64,000 nucleotides of DNA from Baylisascaris procyonis (lineage: Eukaryota > Nematoda > Chromadorea > Rhabditida > Ascarididae), in NCBI GenBank assembly GCA_037389465.1, contig JAZARR010000059.1, forward strand, positions 2,689,001 through 2,753,000, read 5' to 3'. A program made the position numbers and the translations under genes. Position 1 is the first letter of the stretch. Each line of letters opens with the position of its first letter. The notes under the pieces are model-generated. The model saw nothing but the letters and a program-made list of their open reading frames with translations. It had not been told where the DNA came from and ran no database searches. Below, in pieces: positions 36,369-48,000 of this stretch.

Positions 36369-39300
36369 TTAGAAAACATCAAAAACAGGCATTTGAATGG
36401 AAACATTGGAAGCAACCCTTTCGAAGAGTCGGTCGTCGCTTTTGAGTCTCTGAATAAGATTGTTTATGTCGGCTGCACTGATATATTTAGATTCAATGCC
36501 ATAGGTATGTCTGAATGAATACTCCAACTCGGCACTCGTGCTTGGATCCTTGTTCAGCTCTGATAGGTTGACATAATACTGCCTGTAACTATTATGTTAG
36601 TGTGTTGTAAGCATCAAATAACACACGCCCTCAGATGAAGAACGCTATCTAAAGATCACTTAATTTTATAACTTCATAACCGCCTCGTTAATGTGAGCAC
36701 CAGTCCAAAAAGGCGCCAGACCGATTTCTTGGCATAACAGCTGAGCTTCAACATGCAGACATAGCACGATTCACGACAAGGAGAACGCAGTGACCACCAT
36801 TGAACACCTCAACTGGTAAACCGCTGTCAAGACGCTTCGAATTTAAGTGGAAAGGGTGACCGGCAACAAGAGTGAACTTTTTTCCCCTACATAATCGAGG
36901 AGAAAGAAATGGAGAATTGCGGTTTCAAATGTATTAACTGTTGCCCAATCGCATATACATACCAGCAATTCTACAGGTTAGATCAGTAGGGTTAGCAGCG
37001 TGCGTAGTGGATAATTTACTAAGGTTTAGATAAGAGCGCATTGAACGAGGCAAGTGGTGATGCATTACGACAACACACAAAACAGTGAACTAACACACAA
37101 GTCACACTTTCGTAGAATGCCTGCGCTTCATCTCTAAGCTGTTCTTATTAATAAATGTGAGTGCAAGTAACGAGTGGTACCAACCTAATATCAGTGATAT
37201 GCCACTGCTCATCGTAGTCGATGATTCTGAATGACGGATTGTTGGCTGTTGAACCACGGGAATTAAATCGAGCTGGAGAAACTGCTGGTGCAATAAACAA
37301 TGCCGCCAGAGATGAGTCGTTTTCTCCCTATGAAAGCAACACATAAGCTGCTACTGACCGATCGGCTCAGTTCCCAAGCAACAATGCCTAGGAGATAAAC
37401 AATACACTAGCATCATTGGCAAAGCATGAACGCAATATCGACTTTCCATATTATCTTTCATCTTTTAGTAGCCAGTTATCTGTTCCTTCGATCGAAAAGA
37501 GATGGTCTCAGGTTTCTAAATTCCCAATGTCTCTCACTGCGTATCAACCAACTTCCTTTACAGCAGCAGTGACTCTATTTCACGGGCTAACAAGAAAAAC
37601 AAAAGCGCTCTAAAATCGATTTTTTGTACGACCAATGTTGGAATCCTCTAGCAGAAGAAAGGTTTTAAGCTTCAATGCAGTAAAAAATAAAACTTGATAT
37701 AACGAGATCTGCGGGAAAAGGGATGATGAAGGATTTCTTAAGATGTTTCATTTGCTATCTGAAAATGCCCTCAACTAATAATTTATTTGGTAATCTTTGC
37801 TCGTGGTTTTCATGCGGTGTATACAATCAATAAGTAAACTTTTATATCTCACGAACAACTGAAGAAGAAGAACAAATGTTTCGATCAAAGTGAGTTGCGT
37901 TCCTTAGCACATCATAAGAATGAGAATATCCCATAACACTTTCAACTCTTATTAGATGGTATGTTATTAGTACGCATACTTTTGCTAGTCTATAAAACAC
38001 GGAAATGTGTGCTAAAATGCAAACTACCTTAAGCAATCGAAAACTGTCGCGATGGTTATGACCGAATAGCAATGAGCGTATCACATCGCTATACTCACGA
38101 AGGATTTGAAGAAATTCCTTGTTAAACTTATCTTGTAGCCATGTAACGTTAGATGATTGCTCAAATGCTGAAATTCTAGTCGACAATACATGCAACATTT
38201 CACTTGCTAATGTAACCAGCTCTTCTGTTCTATGTATTACATTCAACATCGTTGATTGCTGACTGTATTTTTTAGAGAACTGCAATTCACTCGCATATTA
38301 GACAATTTGCTCTGATTGGACATGGTTTTATTATCAAAATTTGATGTATAGCGATGATGGTCCTACTAGCCAAAACTGATAGAGTAAATCACTTAAAGCT
38401 TTCAGTGATAGGTATACATTGTTCACAACTGCACATCTATATACCTCAATCGGAAAGGTTGTATTACTATTACTATTTCAAAGGAAAAATGCAACAATGA
38501 ACGTCTATCACAAAACGTCCTATTACGCTTTCGTTGAAACACTTCGGTTATTCATTTCTTGGCACGAAATCTCTAATGTATCAACATCTTTATGTACTTC
38601 CTCCCGCATCTTGACGGTGAACGACTCACCTCCTGGTGGAATATGGGCGATAATATGCGCAGTTTTGTTATTATCACGAGCAGCGTCCAATTCTTTACGC
38701 ATAAATGCGAATTGCTCGGCCGGATCGTTTGCAATGTTCATCTTGTAATGGTTGTTGCGATAATAAAGAACCGTATTCAGACCAAGAAGTATCGTCTTAC
38801 TGTTTACATCGCTTACATAATAGCCGCCCGTTCGGAACGTTTTCATTGCCTGAGGATATCATTCTCAATGAATTTCAATAGTATTATTTAACAATACATT
38901 TGCAAATCAAACAGTGCACATAAATGATACAATAAACGTGCCAGTTCAAACTTAGACAGGATCAAATTTAAGAGAAAGATCGAAACTTGTTAGGAAGCAG
39001 ACCATTTGGATCAAAGCCCATGATCAAGCTCAGTAGGGCTTGAAAATATAGATGGCGCTACCATAATTATATAAGATGTTTTAATTGGGCTTTAAAGCGA
39101 CCTATTTGCTTATGTTCGTATTTTCGCCTTATGAGTTCTGCACTGCATTATTGGTATTTTTGTGACTTGAAAAAAATCTGTCACAACAACGTCGAACCCT
39201 ATTTTACCGCATAAGACCAGGTAATTACGAGACAGACTGATCTGCAAAAGGCAACCACAGAGTGCTCGAAAACAGGGATCAATATGCTTTCCAGATGCAC

Positions 39301-41314
39301 CATGGGATATCAGGTGTTAGCATAATGGTTGCCATATAGCGAATATTCTATAATAACTGAAAACTTCACATATTTACAAAAGCACTTCTATGAAATCAGT
39401 TCATTTCAATATAGCTTTAAAACTTGAAATGGAAGCTTAAAACCTACTTCTTTACCTATCCAGTCCTCCCAGTGCTTGAACATGACACGATATAAAGTAT
39501 TGTCAACGTCGGGAAGCTGGTCTGAAGGCGAATAGTCGTGGTTGCCGAACACAGGGAACACACGAACATTGGGAAATGCTTTTCTCAAGTAGAGTGTTGT
39601 CTGGTACATAAGATTTTCCACATCTGCAAGTAGAACAATAGGCATTTGAAAATATATAAAAAATGATGGACTTTACTATATAACACGCATGCCAGCTTAC
39701 CTTGAAATCTACTTGTTTCGAAGCTAAAGCTGCCGTTTGAGGCGAATGGATAAAGAACAAAAAAAAGAGGCGACCACAGCAAATATATGAGGCATAATAC
39801 CACGAAATTCCAGTCAAAAATACATTGCTAAAATAAATGAAATCTATGGTTCACAGATGTATGGAGACTTCCAAAGGAAGATAAAATTGTTCGGTGATTT
39901 GAAAAAATCACTGCATACGTTCTACTTTCTTGCCAAAGCATTTTGGCAACGGCAGTTGGTGATAATCGACTATAACGCTTTGGCTTGTCGGCTTATCAGT
40001 AAATAAACGACATAGATCACAAAGATGAAACACGTTATCATTTTTTTTTATCAGCAGATTGTGATTTTGCAGTGAACTCTTTGCTTACATGTATGAGTAT
40101 GCATTTCAGAAATGGATGCAAATCCATTACGATCTTTTTTTGTTTTCTCTACCTGTAATACATTGCTAACAGCTATCTTCAGCAAATTTACAAGCGTGAA
40201 ATTGATGAAAGATAAGTTCTTGATCCGCCTCCTCTCTTTAAAACCCGCCCGAATTTTAACTTAAATCTTGTTTGAAGTACAAATAGTGGGACATTTATTA
40301 ATTGAAGAAGCGATGAAAAACGATACTCAGGCGCTCGTTACCAACGTATCACAGTGAATAGCCAGACCGTGGGTATTGCATCATCATTACTGGTAGCTAA
40401 GTTTATAATAAAATAGCAGGGCAATTTCATTTCACATTACATGTAGCACTGTGTTTACGAATAATCATCTCACGAATATTTTAGAGATACGAACGCGATT
40501 AAATATTATACGGAGAACTAAGCACCTTAAAGAACATTATGAATCACCGCAATCAGATAATATTAACGGTGTCCTTTAATAAAACCTCATTTACAGATTG
40601 CTTATATTTAGAGTTGCTGGATGTACATTAAGGAGCAACGCATGCGCGCAGAGGCGCACTATTTAGGGAGAATGTACTTTAGAGTTGCTGAAACCTATGG
40701 AGGGGTTTTAGCGAGGTGTTCGCATGTAACAGTCTCATCGATGAAATCCTGCTCCTCAGTTTGAGATTGTCTGAAATTATAATAATTTCTAAATGCGGTC
40801 GTCCATGTGCCTTCCTCTTAGGACAGAAGAGTGTATGTTACATTAAATTCGCTCACCAGTTATCTACTTATAAGAAAAAAATCGATACAGTAAAAGTGAG
40901 TAACCCTTTTCACTGTAGTCTGATATGTGCGGAAACGTATCACCCGTCCAGATAATGAAATCAGGTTGGCGCAACGTCATACTAGCCATAGTAAGGATAT
41001 ATTTCACAAGTGCCTGGAAATAAATCTTTGTTTTGCGTGCACTTCTTTGAAGACTGTTCAAACTACTGAAATAGTGATAGCAGATGGAAAGGCTAATGAA
41101 CCTTTGGTGAATCGCAGTCGTAATTGCCAAAATCACCGACTGTTCGATTTTTTGTGGCTTGTCCGTCGAGATGGCACATTCGCTTAGGATCACCTCCAAA
41201 TGCTCGATAACCTTTGTCCAGGTGAAAATCCGTAAATTGAATAACGGATGTACTCAGCGTCAATTTCACCAATTGAAGAAGTAATAGAATTTGTGGAATT
41301 CGCATTCTGAACAC
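36369..41314 (-). CDS. SMPDL3: Secreted acid sphingomyelinase-like phosphodiesterase (SMPDL3 family)
   Basis: SMPDL3 enzymes are secreted or lysosomal calcineurin-fold metallophosphoesterases that cleave nucleotide and related phosphodiesters. Exons in transcript order are 41314-41102, 41013-40905, 39623-39448, 38849-38630, 38167-38028, 37327-37185 and 36582-36369; all phases agree and give 404 residues. Seen: a signal peptide (residues 1-23), TDFHLD (D29, H31), a CDSP motif, WTGD (D96), GNHDYSPSDQLP (N135, H136), AHIPPG (H235) and FGHNHRDS (H276, H278), the expected two-metal ligand set. Several N-glycosylation sequons (NRT, NKT, NVT, NVS) fit secretion. There is no saposin domain, which separates it from true acid sphingomyelinases. 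It ends after QMPVFDVF, about 40 residues short of human SMPDL3A and without its C-terminal cysteine cluster, so either the protein is short or a last exon was missed. Confidence 0.93.
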
Positions 41315-41726
41315 CTCAATCAGGTCAATGTATGGAAATTTCTAATCATCACAATAAATCCAAATTTTTATTGCACTATATTGTCATCATTCGAGCAGAA
41401 AAAAATTGCCATTTTTTCAGGAAAACAGTGACGAAGACGGAAGGAGAGGTGTTCTTTTTTTTCTACTGAATAGTGGCGTACTCGTAATGAAAATCGGACA
41501 TAGAAGTCCGTAGCAGATGGGCACACACCAACTTCGATGTATATTTTAAATAAAACACCTAGTGAAAACTGGTAATCAGTAGGTAGTTGTGCACAAATAT
41601 TTTCAAATAAAAAAAAAGAAATTTCGGCCTGATTTTCAAGTTTAACAACCGCATTTTACTGCAATGGTCAAAAACATGTGAGATGGGTAATATTTCACCA
41701 TTAGTTGCCAAATTTTATATCAAAAC

Positions 41727-41841
<115 letters not shown>

Positions 41842-44441
41842 CACTTATAGGATGAATTTTCTACAAATTAAAACAAATTTCTAAAGAGCGAAATGCACCA
41901 CGTTCGAATGACTTTTATATGAGCCATGAATAATCAAAAAGCTGAAAAAGTTCGCGTGGGAGTGATAAACAATTTAAAGTGGCTGAACGCTGCATATGAT
42001 GATAACGACACTTGCAAGCGGTGGCTCATCGAGCTACAAAAACGTCAAACAACGAATAGCTTACAAAAGTCTAATCATCACTCGGTTTGCAATATTCCAT
42101 CTATACAAGCTGAAAACAACTGTAATGCGCTTATGATATCGGTATAGTTGTGAAATGCAAGGATGGTGGAAAATGAGATTTTTGGAGGGGTGCAGGAAAC
42201 AGTGGAAAACCTTTTAGGATAACGGCGTGCAAATTAGAGAAGAGAATGGGGGTTATATTATCTAGGCATCAGTACTGTAAAAGAAACTCTTTCATTGCAG
42301 AACCAGGTTGTAAAAGACCAAACACCTTTCCCATCCCAGTGATAATCTGAAACTACGCGATTAGAAAACCCACGCATTAAACACAGCTTGTGTGTACGCT
42401 ATAAATATGCGTTAGATTCGCAGCACATGGAATCACCACTTAAAACATTACCTATACAAAAATGAGCAAATGATTCGCACTCAGAATCCTCTCCTATAAT
42501 CAGCTGGAAATGGCTTCGTGCAAAATATACACTTTTCAAGACTTTTGTCTCATTGCGAGTTTTCGAATCACTAAAAAGAGAGGAACTCTTATAAAAACCT
42601 GGAAATATGAAGAGCGAATTCTGATGAAAAATTATTTAAAAACTTTTTTCTGCGTCATTGATGTGTGAATACAGGAAAAATACCGGCAAAAATAATTTTC
42701 AAAAAAAGCTGGTTTTCATATCCCTCTCAGAATTGAATAAAACGAAACTCACAGGAAATTAGAGAGACGCATATGTCTCTCAAGTACATGGGCAAAAAAT
42801 GCTCCAGTTGAGTGGCAACAGTTTGTGCATATAACGAAAAATGCGTTCTACTTCTTCAGCTTTATATAATCTGCTTGAAGTCCAAAGATCCTCTTAGATT
42901 TTATTACATCCAGGTCATTATCGAATTTGGAACTATCATAAAACTATTGCAAAATGCACTGTAAACTCCATTCAAAATTTCAGGCTAAGAAAAATAGCAG
43001 AAAAGAGTTCTGTATGGGTGGAAACAAGTTTTTTTACGTCCAAAAGAATAAACAAGCTTTATTGCCAAATTCAGTTGGCAGCAGCCAGACAACATATCCA
43101 ACTGCAACCAGTTTGCAGTGATGGTATCATCGATGAAACAAAGTACTTATCGGCACACCGACGAAATTCCTTTCACAATTGTTTTTCCACAGAGCGCCAG
43201 CTCATATTTAAGCACTAACCTCTGATAGCTTGCTAGACAGCGTTTCCAGCTGATGATTCAGCATTACATCAATAGTAATAATCATCAGCAAAAAGTTCTC
43301 ACCTATTGCACATGAAAACGGCAACAACGATTAATATATGGATGCAAATTACTTTACACATTCCTGCTCCAGTATTTCCATTATAAAATAAAAGTTCGGA
43401 TACCCATCCGCCTCGCATCTCCTATTCCCGAACGTATCTCCTCCGAAATATGGGGAAAATAATTCTTTTTTCACTACTATCTCTCTTCAATAAACTCCGA
43501 CAGTTTAAAGCTCCTGTGCCGTACTTGAAGGTTATATGGTTTGCATTCAACATGTGAAGAAAGCAACGAGCGGTTTGCATATTCTGTCGGCACTGTTAGA
43601 TGATATTTATGAAAAAAGCCCCACAAAATAAACAACACCTTGTGAAGATGAAGACTATCAGCAAGAGGGAGTATCGTTTATGAAGAAATTACAAATCTCA
43701 ACTTGTATGGTACTCGTTGGCTTATTGCTATAATCTTCCCAACATATTCTTCGTTCCTTCCAAAGAAATCCACAAAAACAAGTTCTGCACCTAGCAGCGC
43801 TGGCCTATGTAAGCGCAGTCATCTCAACGAAAACAGCTGCAAAATAACGCGAGCAAAAGTCAATTGTCATTTTGATGGAAACGCCGCCGGCCAACAGCTT
43901 GCACTTTACAAATGGCTAAACGCGAAAACACTGCGCAACAACACATTTGCATTTGAGGTATGCAAACAGTCAATGATCTTTCAAACGAAGCAGTGGGCAG
44001 CTAGCTTGTCCAGCATTACGGAGATGATATTTGCTACTTCACTTAAAAAGTAGTTGTGGCAAGGATATGTCTGGTTTCAGGTGCAGCTATTTCCTACGAT
44101 TCGTGCGAATTGAGCGTGGATCAGTAGCAATCGCATGGCAGCAATCGACTTAATAAGCGTTTACGTGTGTTATGACATAATGAAGATTTTCGGGAAAAAA
44201 AGGAATTGCTCGAGTGAAAAAAGCAAACATAATGAAAAATTTTGCAAAGTGAACAGTAACGGACCCGAAAGGTGCACAAAAAAAGGAGATTGCTGGACGA
44301 CCATCCAGAGCTCCCGATGACAAAGAAATGTGGTACTGATCAGATCCGCAAACTGCAAAACCAGCAGCGCGAGCAGCAACTCTAAAGTCATGATAGCGGG
44401 ATGCCACTGGCTTTGAGATAGCCCGCAGAAGGAACAAAGAG

Positions 44442-44500
44442 GTGCGCTTCCATCTCAGCGCACAAAGAAGACGAAAAGGTGCGCTTTTATATTAGCGCAC
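44442..44500. repeat. Two tandem 37-bp units, each with a 7-bp-stem hairpin
   Basis: GTGCGCT at 44442-44448 pairs with AGCGCAC at 44457-44463, and the same arms recur at 44479-44485 and 44494-44500. Both loops are 8 bases and the repeat period is 37. The arms are identical while the loops differ, as if the stem were what is conserved. The second loop contains a TATA-like sequence on the minus strand (TAATATAAAAG). Confidence 0.8.
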
Positions 44501-45009
44501 AAAGGAGAAGGATACTGCTCAATTCAGTGGGTGGCTATATAACTTTGAAACAGTTAGCAAAGTTATCTAAAGACTCCCCCTATACGAGACGTCATTTACT
44601 AATTTCTTTTTTAGACTCCTAGGAATTGATGCGTCACCATACTCAGCTCTCTTAAAATTTATTATTTGCTTGAGCACGTCATTCCTCAGACATGTTCTTT
44701 GTTGTATTTCTATTTGAAGACTCGCAATAATCTAAATCAGTTAGAAGTCACAAAGATTTGTATAGATAGGATGCAAGAGGAAAAACTATAACAAATCGTC
44801 ATCAAATTCTTAGCAGCAAGAAGTCTTTAAAAGTTCTGAATGGAGTACGTCCGCGAAAGGCCTACTCGCCTCGATGCTATTGTGAATGAGTTATAATTAT
44901 AACCCATTGTTTTCGCCTTACCGTCTTTATGTGTTTTATGCTTTAGTTGTACGCGTCATAATTAGTGCGTATATTGAGTGCGATTACTGTTACTTCATGT
45001 GTTAACAAA

Positions 45010-45031
45010 GGTTTAATTATCTAAGTTTGAG
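45010..45031 (+). other. SL1-like spliced-leader sequence embedded in genomic DNA
   Basis: Twenty-two bases beginning GGTTTAATTA and ending AAGTTTGAG match the nematode SL1 leader at 20 of 22 positions, the differences being two C-to-T changes in the central CCC. What follows is GTTTTG and not the usual SL RNA continuation, and I see no clear Sm site, so this is unlikely to be a working SL RNA gene. A GC-richer stretch with a 53-codon ATG frame (45092-45253, starting MIVVALAAGL) follows, so a retrocopied trans-spliced mRNA is possible. Confidence 0.6.
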
Positions 45032-48000
45032 GTTTTGTGAGACAGCTGGTAATTGAGAGGCGAATTGTGTGGAGATGGTAGTCGCGATACAATGATAGTG
45101 GTTGCGCTTGCGGCCGGTCTCAGGACGGGTCAACCGGAGGTGGTTGAGCAGTTAGTGGCCGCTCACAGAGAAAGCGACCTGGTAGACAGACAGTTGGGGG
45201 GGTCCAGTGTATGCGACAGCCGTTTTGCGTCAGTCGAATTATCCCAATCCTGACTATTTAATTATCGACGTGGTTTGCAAAGAAGGAATGAGAAGAGTCG
45301 CGTTCGGATTGACGAAAGAGGGGCTCAATTTTGATCAGCGCATGCAGTCCACGGCAGGTGTCTAAGAATCGGTAACCGGATATTGTGACTAGGAAGCGAT
45401 TCGGCTTTTTTTTGTGCAGTGTATTTTTATTTCCGTTGCTGACCTTTGAAGATTCAGTAACTTGTTGATCTCCCAAAATACACGTCGTGAGTTGACAGTA
45501 TTCACCATTTTCGTGTCGCTTGTGTCGTTTATACGGAATGTAGTACGAGACAGTAATCATCTAAGCTCAAAGTTGAGTACAAACGCGGCTGTTACATGAG
45601 TGTAGAATCTTCATGTGCACAATAAACTTGACAGTAGATAAGCTGCATAGGAAATCCAGAAATGCAGTATTTCGAAGATATACTTTGTGACTTAAAAGGG
45701 TCCAACAGACCTGGATTTAGGTTTACCATCATACCAGTTTGTTGGCTGACAAGTTGAGCATGAAATCCGAAAGCACGAAATCGAGAAATCTTTGTCTCTA
45801 ACCAATGACAGTGAAGAACCCATTCAAGTTATTACTTGGTGAGTCACTTAAGAAATGTAGTCACATGGAACTTGGCAAATGTGGTCTTTGAACAAATTCA
45901 CCTTCCGACCCTCCCTCCCTCTTCACCCCTTTCCATGTGTAAACTAATGCTTGTCAACTATTGGTTGAAAAATTGCAGAGAACTCTCAAGCATTAAACTT
46001 AATAGGTTTAAACCTTGCATTAAAGCATTAAACCTTGGCCGGCACAAGTATACGTCTACTGAAAGGGTAGCGTTTCATCTAATCTATAGTTAATTGCCCG
46101 ATAATTGTGTTTTCAGTAGTGACAGGAGATTTTTAGGTGAATGCGAAGCTTTTACCTCATCAGCCTTCTTGATGCACTTTCCTATTAGTCGTATTGGAAA
46201 GAACTCACTGGAATTGGGATCATCTACACAGCGGGGCAGGGAAATTTGGGAATTATTCCTGGCAATATGGGAATGAAATTGAACTGGAATACGAAATGAT
46301 GTTACCGGTATTAGAGGGCAAGAGACGCCCATTGGAAAGATACGGTCTCTGTTAAACTGTAGATCCGACTGGCTTGAGATGAGAAGAGCAACTAACGTTG
46401 ATGATACCGACAATCCAACAAAAATGAGTAAGAATGTGCGCACTGAATCTCTCAAAAGCGTGCAAAGCGGTTAGGTAATGGGAACGTCGTTCCTGCCATC
46501 AGTGACGGGGAATCTAATCTCGCGAATCTTCGCGGACAGGCAATGATTCACCACGCCAAACCAAATCGAAGGCAGACAGAGACGAGCATCGCCGGAGACT
46601 CCATTCACGGCACACCTTGCGGCCATCGCCTCTAGCCGTAAACGGCGTTACGCCGTCCCTTGACATCGAGCACTGAGCTCGCGAACCGCCTTATCCCTCT
46701 GAATACATGACAAATAAGCGATGTGCTCTCTGCATCGTTCCTTATCCCACCGACATTCCGATTATGGGCTTGCAGCCCAAGATATTCAAGAAACCAACGC
46801 AAAAATGTCGCATACAGATACAGGATGTGAAAGAGCATTGCTATGTTTCGACATTTTCTTGCTTCATAACGACAACTATGTCATTGGCGAAGACGAACCA
46901 ACGATCTGGAGAAAAGAAGCAGGGATTTCAATCATAATATAAATCCTCGCCTTCCCCATATTTTTTTCGCTTTTGATACATCTAGCGAAATGGGGGAATA
47001 AGGCTCCGATGAGGCTTAAAACTTCCCGGTCCTGGCCTCAACTTTGCAAAAAAGTAATCACTTAAGCTCCAGAAAGATGGTTAACCCCTTGATTTATTCA
47101 TAGCAACCATCGGAGGAAACGTCAGAGGCATTCTGGATGCATGCAGCAAATGCGTTGATAGAGTAGAATACAACATCGTCCCTCTGGGAGCCAAAAATGG
47201 CAAGAACCAAAATGACGGATTTATTTCCCGCAGCATTATTATGCCATTTCACCCTCATAATGTTCATTTCGAATAATAAATGGGAAAGTTCGTACAGCAC
47301 GATGAAATTCATCTGAAACTTTAGTGAAAAGAGGTAATCAAGTGTCAAAAATCAAGGATAATGCTCTGTCGAATGTTTCATTTTTAGTGCTTCCTAGTTT
47401 GATGTTCATTGAGACATATGATCTTGCTTACTGTCATTGTTTCCACGTTCGCTTATCACTTCTTGGGGTTTATATATTGACGAGGGCGTAAAGTTGTTGT
47501 GATTTGTTATAGCGAATATTTGGGGAAGGGTTTCTGTTAGGGTTGTGTCCTTGGCTGGTCTGGTTGCAGTCATTGTCAGGATCTGCAATTCCTGTCCAGG
47601 CATGATCGGATAACCTGCTAGCCGGCACATATATCAAGGCAATAGTTTATCACATTAATGCAATACTGTGTGCAAACAAAAGGAGCCTGTTCACTAGAGC
47701 AGCTGCTATCGTCGTCTCGACCTAACCATAGGCGCACCTTGCGAGCTCCACGCTATCGTCTGATCTCTCCGCGCTTCCGACGACCTCACACAGCCCCGTT
47801 CGACCCTGCGAAATCTCTAGAATCTGTAATCTGGAAACAGAAATAAATGTATGAGAATATTAACTCCTTCTATAGCTTCCTCGATACTGCCTGAGGATAA
47901 CCTTGCCGGGTAGTCTTTGAGCTTTTGACCTACCTTGCAAGGCACCTGATCAACTGTGATCTGGGATCGACTGGTCTGCTTTACATTTCCTCGCCCCTTG

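Noticed and set aside
43703..44053. 116-codon plus-strand frame with a protein-like middle (HFDGNAAGQQLALYKWLNAK)
   Set aside because: No family is recognised, splice signals are ambiguous on both strands, and the antisense strand looks equally plausible.
46632..46942. Overlapping frames on both strands in a GC-richer island, considered as a retroelement remnant
   Set aside because: No reverse transcriptase, integrase or transposase motif could be found.
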